Source of the DNA: an uncultured Dialister sp.
GTDB lineage: Bacteria; Bacillota; Negativicutes; Veillonellales; Dialisteraceae
Direction: 5' to 3'
Length of the DNA stretch: 7,573 bases
NCBI RefSeq assembly: GCF_900538805.1
Contig: NZ_UPZP01000101.1
Span: forward strand, 1-7,573
How positions within the stretch are numbered: position 1 is the stretch's first letter; each line of letters begins with the position of its first letter. Position numbers and translations under genes: made by a program. Of this stretch, positions 6,276-7,573 are shown piece by piece. Under the pieces are notes generated by a model. That model worked only from the letters and a program-made list of their open reading frames with translations, did not search any database and was not told the origin of the DNA.

Positions 6276-6929
6276 TTATCTTTTACCAGGAATATAGGTA
6301 GGATTTCGATATTCGCCTATCCATGAATTGTACGTCTCTTCTGTAATACCTAATGTACGCATGCAATACCGTGGCCAAGTTTCCGAAGCTTTCCTGTCCT
6401 TCAAGAAAAATCTCATGTCCTTTCCTGTATGTACAGAAAGAATCCATGCAATTTTTACATAATGCATCGGATAGCCATGATTCATCGCCTCATAAGATTG
6501 ATTTTCATCAAATCCCCACCACTCATGAATCCAATGAGCCCGAAGTTTTAAACGGCGGTCATGATACTCCTGTGGTGTAATATTTAATAAATATACAACT
6601 CTATCCCATGGGCAGTCCTTTTTTAAAGCGGCCACTTCGTCAATCGATTTCTGAGACATATAGGCGTAAAAGCATAACCTATCCACTTCACGAAATGGCA
6701 TATCCAATCGAAGAAGTTTGTCCACCTCATCATCTGCAAGTTCATATTTTTTCACTAATATGGTTTTCTTTTCCTCTAATGAATATGATTTTACCTTTCT
6801 TACAGGACTAATATGCGCATTTCCCAATAAAGCAATATTGTTATTTTGGATGCCCTGTGCATCAAAGCTATACATGAAAGGCATTAGACAAAATATGACC
6901 GTTATTCCTGCTAGAATTTTATAATGCAT
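6276..6929 (-). CDS. Uncharacterised exported protein with two ~70-residue helical repeats
   Basis: I do not recognise a named family. The 217-aa product starts at MHYKILAG, chosen because GAGG (6938-6941) lies 8 nt upstream; a longer frame from 7001 would read through the terminator stem. Residues 5-20 are hydrophobic (signal peptide or anchor). The remainder contains two related segments, about 60-127 and 138-205. Both carry a YP/MP-type motif (Pro78, Pro154), a Val-x(11)-Lys pair (Val82/Lys94, Val158/Lys170), a tryptophan (108, 185) and an Ile-Thr-x(3)-Tyr ending (NITPQEY, GITEETY). Both look all-helical. It is the first gene of the transporter unit, five bases before the binding protein, and much more AT-rich than the downstream genes. 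A periplasmic accessory role in metal-complex uptake is inferred from position only. Confidence 0.75.
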   Translation of the reverse strand: MHYKILAGITVIFCLMPFMYSFDAQGIQNNNIALLGNAHISPVRKVKSYSLEEKKTILVKKYELADDEVDKLLRLDMPFREVDRLCFYAYMSQKSIDEVAALKKDCPWDRVVYLLNITPQEYHDRRLKLRAHWIHEWWGFDENQSYEAMNHGYPMHYVKIAWILSVHTGKDMRFFLKDRKASETWPRYCMRTLGITEETYNSWIGEYRNPTYIPGKR

Positions 6930-7020
6930 ATAGAGCGCCTCAAACATAAAACAGACATAAGTGCGTCTATATAAATAGACGCACTTTGCTGTGTAACACA
7001 TGATTAAAGGACTAATCAGA
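6930..7020 (-). promoter_or_regulatory. Possible promoter region upstream of the exported repeat protein
   Basis: On the minus strand TTACAC (6992-6997), 17 bp, TATATA (6969-6974) has the spacing of a promoter, but the -10 lies in the terminator stem and the -35 is weak. The operon could instead be read through from the receptor gene. Confidence 0.25.
6959..6986 (-). terminator. Stem-loop terminator after the receptor gene
   Basis: A perfect 12-bp stem, AAGTGCGTCTAT paired with ATAGACGCACTT around a 4-nt loop, lies 34 nt beyond the receptor stop codon. On the minus strand it is followed by a T-rich but interrupted tract that includes TTTT at 6946-6949. It could end receptor transcripts or act as a partial terminator that lowers expression of the downstream genes. 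The tract is imperfect, so efficiency is uncertain. Confidence 0.55.
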
Positions 7021-7024
7021 TTAG
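7001..7024. promoter_or_regulatory. Overlapping inverted repeats at the receptor 3' end, operator-like
   Basis: TGATTA and TAATCA form a perfect inverted pair with a 6-nt spacer (7001-7018). CTAATC-A-GATTAG (7012-7024) forms a second perfect palindrome that shares the middle half-site. This gives three alternating half-sites, the last overlapping the receptor stop codon. A dimeric regulator could bind here upstream of the transporter unit, but no family can be named. Confidence 0.3.
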
Positions 7025-7542
7025 AACTTATATTTTACGCCAAACATCCATGCACGTCCCGGCTGTGGAGCAGCGCCTTTTCCGTTATAGGCAGAATAAG
7101 CATTTTCGTAAGCCTGATTTGTTAAATTTGTAACTGTTACGTATGTAGAAATGTCTTTGTTAATTTCATAGTTCAAATTCCAATCAAGCACTAATGCCCG
7201 CTTATGCGTGAAGGCTTCTGTGCTGCAGCCTGTGTACCAGTTGGCTAAAAGGCCTGTATACCATTTCCCTTTTTCAAAGGACAGATTGGCAGTATAATGA
7301 TTTGCCGGACGCAATTTGTTAATCATGGTATTTACATTGCTGTTTTCATTTAAGCTGATATCAGGATCGAATTCTTCACCATGCTTAGCTTCCCATTTAT
7401 CATGCAGATAGGTGTACGCAAGGCTCAATGTCCAATTTTCATTAAACTGATGATCTAAGGTTACATTGAACGATTCTTTCTTTTCCTTTGCATTAACTGC
7501 TCTATCGGAAGTTTCTGAAGGAATTGTTTGATTATCTTGCAC
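7021..7542 (-). pseudogene. TonB-dependent outer-membrane receptor, C-terminal fragment
   Basis: The 173 codons encode the last beta strands of a TonB-dependent receptor barrel. Alternating aromatic and polar segments such as FNENWTLSLAYTYLHDKW (33-50) and GKWYTGLLANWYTG (91-104) are visible. The protein ends with the family-typical TVTNLTNQAYENAYSAY, then PGRAWMFGVKYKF with a terminal Phe, as outer-membrane barrel proteins have. The plug domain, signal peptide, TonB box and most of the barrel are missing. In frame, a TGA (7546-7548) lies just before the GTG at 7540-7542, and the remaining upstream bases do not resemble a receptor in any frame. The fragment cannot be functional alone. Either an insertion or rearrangement cut the gene near 7543, or a frameshift lies there. 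It is AT-rich compared with the transporter genes. Confidence 0.75.
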
Positions 7543-7573
7543 AACTCATCCAAACACTCAGGAGTATTCTTTG
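7543..7573. other. Sequence of unknown origin abutting the truncated receptor
   Basis: These 31 bases do not continue the receptor reading frame. On the minus strand one frame is open across them (KNTPECLDELCK) and runs a little way into the receptor sequence out of frame; another reads LLSVWMSC. Neither resembles a beta barrel. It could be the end of a mobile element, but it is too short to assign. Confidence 0.25.

Noticed and set aside
5242..6297. 351-codon plus-strand frame rich in His, Pro and Arg
   Set aside because: It is the antisense shadow of the binding-lipoprotein gene, which has a lipobox and family motifs.
6930..7001. Upstream extension of the exported repeat protein to 7001
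   Set aside because: The extra 24 codons read through the terminator stem, lack a ribosome site and would spoil the signal-like N-terminus.

Overview
The window looks like chromosomal DNA from a diderm Firmicute (Negativicutes, plausibly a Veillonellales/Dialister-like gut bacterium). The reasons are an outer-membrane TonB system combined with strong Gram-positive-style Shine-Dalgarno sequences (for example AGGAGG before exbB), a TonB protein with a poly-Gly/Ser linker, and a long intergenic stretch of short GC-rich palindromes. The taxon is an inference; no rRNA or marker gene is present.

Every gene I can support lies on the minus strand, so transcription runs from right to left. At the right edge (7021-7542) is the C-terminal end of a TonB-dependent outer-membrane receptor. 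It is cut off by an in-frame stop and apparently unrelated sequence at about 7543-7573. A 12-bp terminator-like stem follows at 6959-6986. Next comes a tightly packed five-gene unit: an uncharacterised exported protein with two helical repeats (6276-6929), a lipoprotein substrate-binding protein (5248-6270), a FecCD/BtuC-type permease (4144-5202), a FecE/BtuD-type ATPase (3341-4144) and a small Cys-rich CGGC-domain protein (2973-3326).

About 1 kb without genes follows (1955-2972). Most of it is a mosaic of some twenty perfect small hairpins, many with 3-nt TTC or GAA-type loops. It also holds longer inverted repeats and three copies of a shared head sequence joined to different hairpins. At its left end is a good sigma-70-type promoter (TTGACT, 17 bp, TAATCT) overlapped by a Fur-box-like sequence. 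This promoter drives exbB-exbD-tonB (1954 down to 108). The first ~100 bases hold no gene I can identify; they may be the end of an insertion sequence.

The genes form one pathway: a TonB-dependent receptor takes a metal complex (siderophore, heme or cobalamin-like) across the outer membrane, powered by ExbB-ExbD-TonB, and the lipoprotein and ABC transporter carry it into the cytoplasm. The substrate cannot be fixed from sequence alone; the Fur-like site favours iron. The two unexplained members, the two-repeat exported protein and the CGGC protein, are candidates for accessory steps outside and inside the inner membrane. Base composition changes near 6270: the receptor fragment and repeat protein are AT-rich, while the transporter and TonB operons are GC-rich.
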